Program-made: the position numbers and the translations under genes
The notes under the pieces: model-generated
Database searches by the model: none
The model's input: the letters and a program-made list of their open reading frames with translations, nothing else
Told to the model about the DNA's origin: nothing
Source of the DNA: Bemisia tabaci
Lineage: Eukaryota > Arthropoda > Insecta > Hemiptera > Aleyrodidae
DNA: 64,000 nt
Reading direction: 5' to 3'
Assembly: GCF_918797505.1 (NCBI RefSeq)
Contig: NC_092795.1
Coordinates: 5,365,434-5,429,433 of the forward strand
Shown here: positions 29,001 to 35,999 of the stretch, piece after piece
Position numbering within the stretch: the first letter of the stretch is position 1
Layout: each line of letters begins with the position of its first letter

Positions 29001-29934
29001 GACGTAGCTCCCGAAAAAATATGTTTAAAATTTCGTCTGGCATTTGCGGTACTAAATTGCCGTACTTATGATTCAATTTTATGACATGTATTGGCAGCAG
29101 AACGAACTTAACTGCTTGCAGTTAATTCTTTGCAACCATTCCCCAATTGTTGCGTTGTCTCTGATAAAATATTTTTTCGAGACAAAAGTTGCAAAAATTT
29201 TTCCTTGAAAATTTCAGATATTCTAAATTCAGTAGCGAGTATAATTCTACGAAAAATTCAAAGAAGAAAATTCATAATTTACACAGTTATCAGGTATTTT
29301 ATCCGATGTGTGGCATCGTTTCGATGGTCTTACAGCGTTTTCAAGAGCACGGCGGCTGAAGGTATTTTCAGCGCCTCATTTGTCATTGCACTACCATAAA
29401 ACTGCAACCAACCGTGCGACAGTCACGGTAATTACCTTCGTAGATATCAAATTGCTACGATGGATGCTGTAACGATATATACAAAAGTTTTAATGGTTTT
29501 CAGCGGGTTGGTGATAACTATCGCACGTTTACAAGGAGCCAGTTCTCACACCTACTCCATATATTCTTCCACATCTCATTTGAACGTACGAGTATTTCTG
29601 CCAAACGGAACTATGTGCATTACGACGTGAGCCCTGTTATGCATATATTCTTTTGGGTCTCAGGGCTCATGTCTTAACGCACATAGTTCCGTTTGACAGA
29701 AATACGTCTATTTATCCTTCGTGCGTTCTTCTAATTCTCATTTTTGTATGGCATTTCCGATTGCAGGCTGATTGTCACAGCATATCGGACCAGGGCTTAT
29801 TGAACCTGTTGCAAGACGAACACAGCCCGACGAAAGTGCGGGTCAACATCACTTTGACGAATATTCCCGATTTTTTCACGGCTTGGAAGTGTGAAGGCCC
29901 CAACACGAACCACCGCAAATGCAGACTTCTCTAA
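4909..29934 (+). CDS. Secreted M13 (neprilysin-like) zinc metallopeptidase, 18 coding exons
   Basis: Joining 18 exons gives a 758-residue open reading frame, close to the usual ~750 for M13 peptidases, which cleave small peptides at the cell surface or outside the cell. Seen: an N-terminal hydrophobic stretch (residues 2-16), the family cysteine block [13 protein letters not shown] (54-66), NAFY (555-558) for substrate binding, the zinc motif HELSH (595-599), ENIAD (657-661) with the third zinc ligand Glu657, and His722 and Arg728 near the C-terminus. All catalytic residues are present. Most M13 proteins are type II membrane proteins. This one starts with a short hydrophobic segment followed by SAAADGFS, so I infer a cleaved signal peptide and secretion. 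At least eight N-glycosylation sequons support an extracellular location. The C-terminus is CRLL rather than the common CxxW. Exon 6 has an uncertain 5' border. Family assignment is firm; the exact paralogue is not. Confidence 0.9.
5090..5262. mobile_element. Palindromic MITE in intron 1
   Basis: acttattttct...aattaaactttttcgaaaac on the left is the reverse complement of the right end, with arms of about 60 bases. Confidence 0.8.
5713..5739 (+). repeat. Poly(A) tract
   Basis: 27 uninterrupted A, in intron 1. Confidence 0.9.
6223..6282 (+). CDS. Neprilysin-like gene, coding exon 2
   Basis: Residues 21-40, including PPCSLRRC, the first cysteine pair before the M13 domain. The acceptor is tttttcag and the donor gtaagg. 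It enters and leaves at phase 1. Confidence 0.8.
6398..6427 (+). repeat. Poly(A) tract
   Basis: 30 uninterrupted A, in intron 2, probably a retroposon tail. The retroposon body is not recognised. Confidence 0.85.
6863..6900. mobile_element. Family B fragment
   Basis: gtggcgtgctttgcgatata matches the terminal segment of family B. The rest of the element is missing. Confidence 0.6.
7200..7361 (+). CDS. Neprilysin-like gene, coding exon 3 (M13 N-terminal domain start)
   Basis: Residues 41-94 begin the M13 N-terminal domain with [20 protein letters not shown], a hallmark of the family. The acceptor is ttccag and the donor gtactc. A sequon NQS is present. Confidence 0.92.
7679..7916 (+). mobile_element. 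3' part of a poly(A) retroposon in intron 3
   Basis: The motif ggctgcttcgcagccc occurs twice near the left. An AATAAA signal at 7875 precedes 30 A (7887-7916), as in a LINE or SINE 3' end. Confidence 0.5.
7963..8046 (+). CDS. Neprilysin-like gene, coding exon 4
   Basis: Residues 95-122 contain [11 protein letters not shown], matching the conserved 'aa..fY.aCm' segment of M13 proteins. The acceptor is atttcag and the donor gtaaaa. Confidence 0.88.
8153..8706. mobile_element. Long terminal-inverted-repeat element in intron 4
   Basis: Left caatggaccagtagacag is the diverged reverse complement of right tgtctattggtccatg. Similarity continues for about 130 bases on each side. No transposase inside. 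Related pieces lie near 33060-33380 and 34280. Confidence 0.8.
9060..9516. mobile_element. Family E element, diverged copy
   Basis: The right arm shares ggctgtatctcttgc and the gaactgcccccaaatgtgg segment with the intact copy at 27381-27996. The left arm is partly decayed. Confidence 0.6.
9568..9799 (+). CDS. Neprilysin-like gene, coding exon 5
   Basis: Residues 123-199 include [17 protein letters not shown] and [10 protein letters not shown], the family's region around 'LgLp'. A sequon NKT is present. The acceptor is gtttcag and the donor gtaagt. The exon leaves two bases of a codon. Confidence 0.9.
10048..10150. mobile_element. Family A fragment
   Basis: actgccgtgctatagaaaaa followed by gccaaattccctg matches the left third of family A. 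Confidence 0.5.
10284..10440. mobile_element. Family T remnant
   Basis: caagtcaatgagagaagtcg and the following segments with aggtttccattggttttttc resemble the family T elements near 34 and 42 kb. Confidence 0.4.
10523..10690. mobile_element. Family B hAT-like element in intron 5
   Basis: Contains cgatgtatcgattg, gaaaaggatcgac, ggtgtt and taatcgattctttaccatag in the same order as the other copies. Confidence 0.75.
10700..11660. other. Intron 5 sequence with no recognised element
   Basis: No protein similarity or recurring repeat seen, apart from a short (ac)n run at 11656-11668. Confidence 0.4.
11666..11862. mobile_element. Palindromic MITE next to the exon 6 acceptor
   Basis: cacattggatctatagtcca on the left and ggactctagatccaatgtg on the right form the ends. 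Inner arms with gatttaagcttgaatc-like sequence also pair. The right end lies 13-15 bases upstream of the AG pair at 11874-11877. Confidence 0.85.
11952..12213 (+). CDS. Neprilysin-like gene, coding exon 6 (5' border uncertain)
   Basis: The 3' part, [16 protein letters not shown] and the Lys-rich stretch after it, is clearly M13-like and ends at donor gtaaga. Using acceptor ttgcag at 11951 the phase from exon 5 fits and the frame is open, with a family-like length. However, the first ~25 residues are Arg-rich and unlike the family. A second acceptor at 11877 opens a different frame carrying [17 protein letters not shown], which resembles the family helix expected here, but that frame does not join the downstream one without a shift. 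Confidence 0.6.
12275..12395. mobile_element. Palindromic MITE in intron 6
   Basis: gttaaaatgggtaggtaact on the left pairs with gtgagttacccattttaac on the right. Arms of about 36-50 bases. It starts ~60 bases after the exon 6 donor. Confidence 0.85.
12410..12662. mobile_element. Family A inverted-repeat element with TATT duplication
   Basis: Starts ctgccgtgctaaggaagaac and ends ttcttccttagcacggcag. TATT flanks both sides (12406-12409 and 12663-12666). Confidence 0.92.
13161..13389. mobile_element. MITE with perfect 21-bp inverted ends
   Basis: aatgaaaacacaccaactcg at the left is exactly inverted at the right (13369-13389). 229 bp, no coding capacity. Confidence 0.8.
13721..13877. mobile_element. 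Family B hAT-like element in intron 6
   Basis: Starts cagtggcgta. Both halves carry cgatgtatcgattgttatgc or its complement, forming a near-perfect palindrome. The right tip is truncated. Confidence 0.8.
14001..14108 (+). CDS. Neprilysin-like gene, coding exon 7
   Basis: Residues 288-323 contain [11 protein letters not shown], matching the family's 'mTl.eLq' segment. The acceptor is ggttag. The donor gtaggt at 14109 is chosen over the one at 14113 because only the former keeps exon 8 in its family-like frame. Confidence 0.85.
14409..15453. mobile_element. Family A element split by an insertion
   Basis: The left part (14409-14577) and right part (15365-15453) are the two ends of one family A copy. 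TATA flanks both outer borders (14405-14408 and 15454-15457), which shows they belong together. Confidence 0.85.
14580..15364 (+). mobile_element. Insertion inside family A, with poly(A) retroposon part
   Basis: Begins with a GC-rich segment (cgctacgcggcccaaccccc) resembling 59730-59765. 48 A follow at 14802-14849, then ~515 bp of unrecognised sequence. It may be more than one insertion. Confidence 0.5.
15794..15944 (+). CDS. Neprilysin-like gene, coding exon 8
   Basis: Residues 324-373: [11 protein letters not shown] followed by [11 protein letters not shown], matching M13 positions before the 'yl..l..l' helix. Two sequons are seen (NLT twice). The acceptor is ttgcag and the donor gtaaga. 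Confidence 0.9.
16027..16294. mobile_element. Family N MITE in intron 8
   Basis: Left ggctgattattgaaatt and right aatttcaataatcggctcgc are inverted ends. A second copy is at 54957-55231. Confidence 0.85.
16500..16690. mobile_element. Family K fragment
   Basis: gtgtgacagggattctgcaa and ggagatacgtg match family K in diverged form. Confidence 0.4.
16823..16943 (+). CDS. Neprilysin-like gene, coding exon 9
   Basis: Residues 374-413: [15 protein letters not shown] and [11 protein letters not shown] correspond to the family's 'l..wr.v....p.ls' and 'l.G' positions. The acceptor is tttacag and the donor gtaaaa. The exon leaves two bases of a codon. Confidence 0.9.
17704..17800 (+). CDS. Neprilysin-like gene, coding exon 10
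   Basis: Residues 414-446: [20 protein letters not shown], with the conserved cysteine. The AG at 17681 would give an immediate stop codon in phase. The AG at 17703 keeps the frame open and has a ctaat branch-point-like motif 21 bases upstream. The donor is gtaagt. Confidence 0.85.
18078..18237. mobile_element. MITE in intron 10
   Basis: Left cttagccctgag through aatagcgccaactacaggc is an imperfect inverted copy of the right arm ending ctcagcgctaag. Arms of ~49 bases. Confidence 0.8.
18380..18556 (+). CDS. Neprilysin-like gene, coding exon 11
   Basis: Residues 447-505: [16 protein letters not shown], then [20 protein letters not shown] and GLPD. These match the 'i..af...l..l.WmD..tr..a..K' and 'GyPd' blocks. 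The acceptor is attaaag and the donor gtaaga. Confidence 0.93.
18757..18970. mobile_element. Family V element in intron 11
   Basis: cgaaagaacgtgac on the left and gttacgttctttcg on the right. Similar sequence recurs at 31355-31567 and 44640-44785. Confidence 0.55.
19459..19580 (+). CDS. Neprilysin-like gene, coding exon 12
   Basis: Residues 506-545, ending in an acidic stretch and the first two bases of the Trp codon that precedes NAFY. Sequons NYS and NQT are present. The acceptor is ttttcag and the donor gtatta. Confidence 0.85.
19629..19880. mobile_element. Family A element in intron 12
   Basis: gtgtgctaaggaaaaacacc on the left, cggcgttcttccttcagcat on the right, with the usual core. No clear target duplication. 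Confidence 0.8.
19997..20038 (+). repeat. Poly(A) tract
   Basis: 42 uninterrupted A in intron 12. Confidence 0.9.
20165..21515. mobile_element. Family F element with GC-rich terminal inverted repeats
   Basis: Arms of ~150 bases: one holds acctaacagggatacttcac and gcgcaatgcgtgaagtatcc, the other the same sequence inverted. Homology to the 52.4-52.6 kb copy continues on to ~21640. No recognisable transposase. Confidence 0.8.
20762..21350. mobile_element. Nested inverted-repeat element inside family F
   Basis: aaaactgcgcactttt and aggaaatgaccatct at the left are inverted at the right (21317-21350). The other family F copies lack this block, so it is probably a later insertion. A 143-codon reading frame inside (20802-21233) resembles nothing I know. 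Confidence 0.65.
22654..22712 (+). CDS. Neprilysin-like gene, coding exon 13 (NAFY motif)
   Basis: Residues 546-565 contain [16 protein letters not shown] binds the substrate backbone in neprilysin. The acceptor is ttttcag and the donor gtaagt. Confidence 0.93.
22809..22929. mobile_element. Family C palindromic MITE
   Basis: gacgtatttctatcaaacgg at the left is inverted at the right. The centre has gacccataagagcatatgc. ~120 bp; other copies at 26629 and 29588. Confidence 0.88.
23386..23804. mobile_element. MITE in intron 13
   Basis: ccttgtcttcacgggccgtt at the left is an imperfect inverted copy of cgtcccgtggagacaagg at the right. The core contains gggaaaaatattccac. Confidence 0.75.
24131..24179 (+). 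CDS. Neprilysin-like gene, coding exon 14
   Basis: Residues 566-581: [17 protein letters not shown], matching the 'pAgiLq.PFf' segment. A very short exon of 49 bases. The acceptor is cctctag and the donor gtaagt. Confidence 0.88.
24377..24550. mobile_element. Family B hAT-like element in intron 14
   Basis: Starts ccgtggcgacggcg, ends cgccacgccactg. Flanks agatgcat and agattcat match at 7 of 8 bases, consistent with an 8-bp hAT duplication. Confidence 0.8.
24943..25200. mobile_element. Family L palindromic MITE
   Basis: tggattgcattttgcaaaaa on the left is exactly inverted on the right. Arms extend to ~75 bases. Partial relatives at 50035-50140 and 51470-51612. Confidence 0.88.
25424..25756. 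repeat. C-tract repeat with repeated taacgctgg motif
   Basis: taacgctgg occurs three times and a related taacgcatc once, next to C tracts (about 25467-25480 and 25544-25556). cgttcaagtatt at the left is inverted at the right (aatacttgaacg). Confidence 0.6.
25786..25853 (+). CDS. Neprilysin-like gene, coding exon 15 (zinc-binding HELSH)
   Basis: Residues 582-604: [19 protein letters not shown]. His595 and His599 are zinc ligands and Glu596 the catalytic base of the HExxH motif. The acceptor is ttttcag and the donor gtaagt. Confidence 0.96.
26030..26070. mobile_element. Family D end
   Basis: gagatacgcccttacgtcag matches the right end of the complete copy at 33819-33925. Confidence 0.55.
26087..26339. 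mobile_element. Family A element with CATT duplication
   Basis: Starts ctgccgggctaaggaagaac and ends agtacggcag. CATT lies on both sides. Confidence 0.92.
26629..26754. mobile_element. Family C palindromic MITE
   Basis: ttggacgtatttctatcaaa at the left is inverted at the right. Confidence 0.9.
27108..27238 (+). CDS. Neprilysin-like gene, coding exon 16
   Basis: Residues 605-648: [15 protein letters not shown], then ECFVDQYS, matching 'GrkyDk.G....WW' and 'C...qy'. The second Trp of the usual WW is Met here. Sequons NSS and NKT are seen. The acceptor is ttttcag and the donor gtaagt. Confidence 0.93.
27381..27996. mobile_element. Family E element with ~170 bp inverted ends, intron 16
   Basis: The first 32 bases (aatgggcctgttgcatgcaa...) are exactly inverted at the right end; the arms pair imperfectly for ~170 bases. 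Centre has (ttg)n. No coding sequence. Confidence 0.88.
28383..28547 (+). CDS. Neprilysin-like gene, coding exon 17 (third zinc ligand)
   Basis: Residues 649-703: [20 protein letters not shown] carries Glu657, the third zinc ligand, and Asp661. [20 protein letters not shown] is the next conserved block. The acceptor is gtttcag. The donor gtaatg at 28548 leaves phase 0. Confidence 0.96.
29140..29352. mobile_element. Family A element, old copy
   Basis: Core ccttgaaaatttcagatatt and right end cttacagcgttttcaagagc are recognisable but diverged. Confidence 0.5.
29588..29709. mobile_element. Family C palindromic MITE, just upstream of the last exon
   Basis: agtatttctgccaaacggaa at the left, ttccgtttgacagaaatacg at the right. 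It ends 57 bases before the exon 18 acceptor. Confidence 0.88.
29767..29934 (+). CDS. Neprilysin-like gene, last coding exon 18
   Basis: Residues 704-758 and stop. ADCHS replaces the usual VWC block. [10 protein letters not shown] holds the His and Arg of the active site. It ends at CRLL. A sequon NIT is present. The acceptor is attgcag. Confidence 0.95.
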   Translation, partial: ADCHSISDQGLLNLLQDEHSPTKVRVNITLTNIPDFFTAWKCEGPNTNHRKCRLL

Positions 29935-30190
29935 TCAAAGTTTTTCTGGATTCTTCTCAATCGAGCCGTCCATCAATTGGGCGATTCTAACCGGAATCAA
30001 CCTCACTGGAATTCATGTTGTTTAAATTCCTATAATGTTTTATTTCTTTCGACGGACGTTAAAACAATACAACATTCTGAAACTCTTGTAAAATTCCCTT
30101 AACTTGTACAGAGAATACTCATAAAATATCAAGATGTACCTTGATTTCCTTGTGAAGAAATACAATGAAATAAAAATGAGTGGTCATCCC
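29935..30190 (+). terminator. 3' UTR and poly(A) signal of the neprilysin-like gene
   Basis: AATAAA at 30169-30174, about 235 bases after the stop codon, is the best polyadenylation signal. The cleavage point is inferred. Confidence 0.6.
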
Positions 30191-31250
30191 AAGTAGATAG
30201 TTAGGCTGATTCCGTTTGGATTCGTCCAATTCCTTCCCGCTAAAATTGGGAATTTTAACCCCTGCAAAACCCCCATTACGGACATATTGCTGCAATGTCT
30301 TTGCCTGCCCTGAAAAATTTCGGCACATTTTAGTTATCTCGCCCGGTTTATGTTAACGATGGATATTTTTTGTTGTTCTTTTATACAAAAACTCATGACA
30401 AATGTTTAAAAAATCGGCATTTTGCGGCGATTGTTGCTCGATTTGCTATTTCAAGCTGTCAGCATTGTTATTCCTCCAGTTAAATCTATTATAAGTAATC
30501 GATTCGAAATGAAACACCCTATGGCGGTCAATATAGATAGTTTTACATGCTTGTAAAGTGATCCTCCCAGGAAGTGAATAAACCATCGATACATCGAACA
30601 AATTTTGCCAAAAAACTAGTTTTTCTTGTAAAAATACAGCTGTTTAAACAAGTGTAGCGCTGATTTTCCACTGAATTTGATTAAATTTCGATCATTCTGA
30701 ACTACAATTATTGCTCGTAATGCAAGAGGGTAGAAACTATTACTTCTGGTGCATCATTAGAAGCACGCATATTCATTGAGAATTCAAGGAGACGTGTCAT
30801 GTTTCTAAAATGAGTTCGAAATAGTAGTTTCTCCTTGCAAAATGCAGTCCAGTTATGAAATAGAGGTAATCGGAAGAAAATCAAAGTTGAGCACAACTTC
30901 AAAGCGCCTTCAGATTTCTCTACAGGCAATTTGCCGAACGTATCGGCAGCCTTGTTTCTTGTTCGCTTGGATGTGAAGGAGTTTCGAGGGAGACACGGTT
31001 TTTATTTAAATTAGGTGACACCAGAAAGTTTGCTTATCGCGAAACTTAAACATGATTCTAGCAATATAGTTTTGGTACTCAGCGTGAGTATGAAGAATAA
31101 AAACAGACAGGGTCGAAAAAAGAGGCATGAAATGTAACGCCGAGATTTTCTTGTAATAAGTTGAAACTTTTCCATGGCTTTGAAAATTCCTACGGCGATT
31201 GCCTTAACTTCAAAAATGGCCTCTGGTTATTGTGATTTTTCAGCCGTTTT
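30191..31250. other. Downstream flank without a recognised gene
   Basis: A few cgataca/atcgatt motifs (30480-30600) suggest an old family B copy; otherwise nothing seen. Confidence 0.4.
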
Positions 31251-31354
31251 CATTAAAAAAAAAAAAAAAGAAAAAAAAAAATCATCCCTTTCTCATTCCA
31301 GCAAAACTAAGCAACAAACTGATACTTTTATTTTACATCGTCGTCTCTAACTCG

Positions 31355-31567
31355 AAAGAACGTAAGTGAAATGCAGTAATTTAAAATATACATTAGTAAG
31401 TTTAATTTTACTTGATAATTATTGTGCGTTCCTAACTAAATTTTCACTGATTTCTCCTCTGACTACACACCAAAGCCTGCAAAATTTTGGACAAAAATTG
31501 CACAGCCACATTTTTCAAAATATTTCATTTCTCGAGTGAACTTAGAAACCTTGGAATCGAGTTACGT
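31355..31567. mobile_element. Family V element
   Basis: cgaaagaacgtaagtg at the left; gacaaaaattgcacag and gaatcgagttacgta at the right, as in the 18.8 kb copy. Confidence 0.5.
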
Positions 31568-31569
31568 AG

Positions 31570-33050
31570 CTGTGTGCTAAAAACGACGAGATGCATCAAA
31601 TTATAAGTACTCTCCTCGGTACGTAACTGCCTTTTGCGTGCCCTTTAAAGAAAATGCCTGTAAACTTACAATGTAAACCTACCAACAAGGATAAAAACAG
31701 CAAGGATCCGGCTAAAAGCCTCTTAGAGATAACACTGTAAAGCACAGCTATATTCGACGCATGTTAATGCCAATTTATCATACTCATTCGCACAAAAAAA
31801 GATGGGAAACAGGTCCAGATCTGGAAATAAATTTACATGCTACGCGCTAGACGGTAAGTTCAAGTGTGTCCCGCAGCGAATCGAACACTTCAACTCGAAT
31901 TTGTGTAACGTGTATAGATGCGTGCGTCTGATTGTGGCCCTACATAGATGCTTTTAAAATGCTTCGGTGACAACTGCTATGCGTGGAACGCACTAAAGCC
32001 GGGGCTATTAATTATTCAACGCTGTTATGACACTACTGGCACGAAATGTGCGAGAACCGCTTTTCAGCGGAGACTGCGGATTGGCACCGCACCACCGCAA
32101 GAGACAGCTGAACTTGTCGGCCAGTAATAATAGCTAATTGGGAGTGATGCTTACCCGCGCTCAAATAATAATCCCTTCCTCATATATTTTAATTTTATGG
32201 GAAAGATGCCGTGGGCGAAAGAACAGTGTTGACCCCGCGCTGAAAGAAAAAGCTGTAATAAGCCTCCAGACAAGGTATGAATTCATGCAATACGTTTGCT
32301 CTCCGAGATTTCATGGGGAAATACTATTCATGCGACGAGAAGTCTCGAAATCAACTCTTGAACAAGATAATATAAATATGTACGATTAACATTCGTTAGA
32401 GAAACGTCACGTATTCCCTGCATCGTTTAACTTTCATTTGATCTGTGTTGAAATTACTTGCTAAAATATCGCCCAAAATTTACCGTGTTTAAATTATTGA
32501 ATTCACGATTTCATCTCTCAATACTCAATATTAAAAAATCTGGGTCATGTGTTAAAAAGTTTAAAGATTGGTGGCCCATCTCTATGGACGTATCTGAGCT
32601 GTAAGAAAAAGAACTATGAAGGCACAAAGGATTTTCGTGCTTCATAGATTCTCTCACTTTCATCCACTCTCAAACAGTTCTTTTTAGCACAGATCAGTCC
32701 ATGTAGAAGTATTGCCTGCCGACTTCCGCAAAAATAATGGGATTCGGCTCTAAAAATTCCTGGGGGAAAAATACTCTAAAAAATGGAAATTTGGGAAGTC
32801 AGAGATGTTATGCATATAATTTCTTTATCAAATAAATCTAAGTCTCTTGTGGCAATCTCAAGATTGGAGCTGCGGCTCAGCTGATGCGCATTGCTCACGC
32901 TTTGAAGATCGGAGGGTGGGAGGGGAATAAGGCTCGAGTGAGAAACCTACCAAGACGGTTGATTTGCGAGATGTAAATCAAGTTGACTTTTGTTTTACTT
33001 ATAAGTCCAAAATTATAATTTTACATAACAAATGTTAAATAAAACGGTGG
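31570..33050. other. No recognisable gene
   Basis: Only a short imperfect inverted repeat at 32598-32696 (aaaaagaactatg/cagttcttttt). Nothing else recognised. Confidence 0.4.
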
Positions 33051-33383
33051 TATCTTGATTGAGAGTTAATTCAGTAATTTTCGTTGCGCGCTAATCGTGT
33101 ATTACAGGCTCTCCTCCATTCACAAACTGAGGCTCTCAAACTGGTTATTCTTCGATACTTCAACCAAATCAACACGATATCCCTCGAAAATTTCAAGATC
33201 TGATTCATTATATGTCCCGAACTCATGAATAACCTTCAAAGACCGTCGGTTTGACGATCTTTGAAAGGCAAGAGTCAACAATTACATCAATAAGCCTTCT
33301 TGAAGCCTTTCGTTAGCAGGTGGAGAAGAGCCATGCGAGACATTTTGAAAAGGAAACATGCACCAGAATGCTTAAATTCATCT

Positions 33384-33810
33384 ATAGGGTGGTTTCACTA
33401 TAATTGAAATAGTTTTGTCGCCGTGACAGACAACACATTTTTCAGTCATATTTTTAGTTGAAATGATAATCACTCGAATTTTTTCGCATTAATATACACA
33501 TAGTTACGTGTTATAACGCTTTTCAACGATTTATCGCTCTTCTTTTTAATTTCAATATATTAATGACCGAAAATGTGCTGTCTCTTACGCTGACTTTTTA
33601 CCGCGTAACAGACAGCACATTATCCAAATTTACATAACATTAATTGAGAAGTAGAGCCATAAATCATTAGGAAGCAATATAATACGTAGCCCTTTGAAGA
33701 TTAATGCCAAAAAATTCGAGTAATTATCATTTCTGCTAAAAATATGACCGAAAAATGTGTTGTCCGTCACGGCGACAAAACTATTCCAGTTGTCGTGAGA
33801 CCACCCTATA
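33384..33810. mobile_element. Mariner-like MITE with inverted ends tatagggtggt
   Basis: tatagggtggtttcac on the left, gtgagaccaccctata on the right. Arms of ~90 bases include gtcgccgtgacagacaacac or its inverse. A TA target duplication is possible. Confidence 0.75.
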
Positions 33811-33818
33811 TCCTCGCT

Positions 33819-33925
33819 CCTCTGATGTAAAGACGTATCATTATTTCTTCGTGGGTCCTTTTGCCCATATAATGTCATGGTTTCCGGGGCTCATGTGAAA
33901 ATTGAGATACGCCCTTACGTCAGAG
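33819..33925. mobile_element. Family D MITE
   Basis: cctctgatgtaaagacgtat faces atacgcccttacgtcagag. 107 bp. Confidence 0.7.
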
Positions 33926-33968
33926 TATAACGACGATATGGACCGTCTGTAAATGTGTCTCCGCGCCT

Positions 33969-34207
33969 CACAGTGGATCGAGTCAATAGGAGAGATTTGA
34001 CAAAATTTGGAAACTTTAAAAGCTTTTGACTTCGTTCATACAAAATGTTGAGGTTCTAAAAGTGGTTCCTTTGGTTTCCTCGTGTAATTTCCTTCTCAGA
34101 GCACCCCTTAAACTTTAAAATATGACGAAATGAAGACCAAAATTTTCAGTTTTCGCAAAAAAATTTCATGTTTCATGTTACCTCTGTAATTGACTCGATC
34201 CACTGTG
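33969..34207. mobile_element. Family T MITE, perfect 19-bp ends
   Basis: cacagtggatcgagtcaat is exactly inverted at the right end. The core includes ggtttcctcgtg. Confidence 0.85.
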
Positions 34208-34511
34208 CGCCTCCTCTACCGGGCGGCCATTTAGAGTAAATTTTTCCTCTTGTCACAAAGAAGAAATAAGAAATGAAAGCTTAAATTCGTACCTTGTCTA
34301 GTGGTCCGTTAGGGAAAAATAAGAGAGGCAAAAGAGAGGAAAGAATCCAGCATGACCGCATGTATGGATAAGAGCGCTAACGGTTGCTGTGGCGCGGTGG
34401 TGCAGTAGTAGTGGTGGTGGTTGATATGAAGAGCGCGTGGGAAGTGACGCCGGTCTACTCGGTTTCATTCATAGAGCTCTCTGTGTCGCAATAATACTTG
34501 CCACTCCGCCG

Positions 34512-34744
34512 CACAGTGAATCGAATCCATAGGAGAGGTCGAACATTATTTCTTCGACTAAAACTCCAAATTTAAATGGTGATTTAGTGATATTTTAAAG
34601 TATGAGGGGTGCTTTTTGAAGTAGATTTTGCGAGAAAACCAATGGGACAACTTTGAAGGTCTCCACGTTTTGTAAAAATGCAGTTACGAGCTTTTAAAGT
34701 TCTTGAATTTTGTCCGACTTCTCCAATCAACGCGTTCCATTGTG
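34512..34744. mobile_element. Family T MITE
   Basis: cacagtgaatcgaatcc on the left, gcgttccattgtg on the right, with the same core order as the 33969 copy. Confidence 0.75.
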
Positions 34745-35157
34745 CGCCGCTACCGCTCTACGATCGGTGAACTTGCGGATAAACAAAGCACCGTTGCCGA
34801 TACAGTCGCAAAGTGACCACCAACCAAAGACCAAAGAGTGACGAAGTGGATCTTCATTGGAAAAGTATCTTCATCAGAGGGTATACTTCAGCCGACTTAT
34901 TTAATCTGATAGACACAGAGATCATGAAGAGATCAATAAGCCACAAGAAGTGACTTGGTCAATAAATCCTGGTAAACAACGCGTAGAAGACGATGCGCAC
35001 TTTAAAAACGCGTGAACTTAACCAAGAAACCGAGAAATACGCAGGTCATAAAGCGCAACTTTTTCGCAAAAGCGCCCGGTTTCGCTCTGAACCGAATGAT
35101 GTCATAAGACACCAATCAGAAGCGAGTACGGGGTCCTACTTCCTCAAACGTCTCTCT

Positions 35158-35404
35158 ACTCCTCGTAAGAACGCCGTATGAACATTCAAGAGTTGCCAAA
35201 TTCCTTGAATGAAATGTTTATTTTGAAAGAAATTTACGATTATATTTCTTTGTAATTATCAGGAACTTAGGGTGAAACTGAGAACAAAATTACATGAAAC
35301 ATTGGAGGGAAAATATTCATAAGTTTACCAGGAAATTCGTGTTTTATCAAAGAAAATTTGGCAACGCCTGAAGGCTCATACGGTGTTTTTCCTCAGCACG
35401 GTAG
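35158..35404. mobile_element. Family A element
   Basis: cgtaagaacgccgtatgaac at the left, atacggtgtttttcctcagc at the right. Confidence 0.85.
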
Positions 35405-35498
35405 AATAGTAAAGTCGATACTATATCTTCAGAATCGAAGGATCGAATTTCGTTCACGCTCTCTGTAGTCATCAGCAAGCAACAATTCAATTCAGATT

Positions 35499-35662
35499 CA
35501 GTGACGAGGCGTGAATGATCGATCAATCGATATTTCCCCATTTGAGCTATGGTAAAGAATCGATTATTACGGTGTTCGCTGCGAACACCCTAATAATCGA
35601 TCCTTTTCCATAGGTTTAAATGGTAGATCAATCGATATATCGCATAGATAGCCCCGCCACTG
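35499..35662. mobile_element. Family B hAT-like element with exact 8-bp duplication
   Basis: Starts cagtgacgaggcgtg, ends gccccgccactg. TTCAGATT flanks both sides (35491-35498 and 35663-35670). 164 bp, palindromic. Confidence 0.93.
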
Positions 35663-35736
35663 TTCAGATTTTTAAGAGTGAGGGAACGGATTTAAGTGGT
35701 TTCGCTCTTGTGCGATCGATACACTGCTCCGAAGTA

Positions 35737-35988
35737 CTGAGTGCTAAGGATAAACGCCGTATGAACATTCGAGAGTTGCCAAAATTCCTTCCAGAAAATA
35801 TTTATTTTTGAAATGAGTTATGAATATTTTTCCTTGAAATTTCCAGAAACTCTAGGTGAAATTGCGGACGAAATTATCTGAAAAATTGGAGGAAAAATAT
35901 TCAAAAATTCTCTCGAGAATTCGTGACTTACCATCGGAAATTTGGCAACGCCTATGGATTCATACGGCGTTTTCCCTTAGCACGGCAG
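35737..35988. mobile_element. Family A element with AGTA duplication
   Basis: Starts ctgagtgctaaggataaacg, ends ttagcacggcag. AGTA lies on both sides. Confidence 0.9.
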
Positions 35989-35999
35989 AGTAGGCCCTT

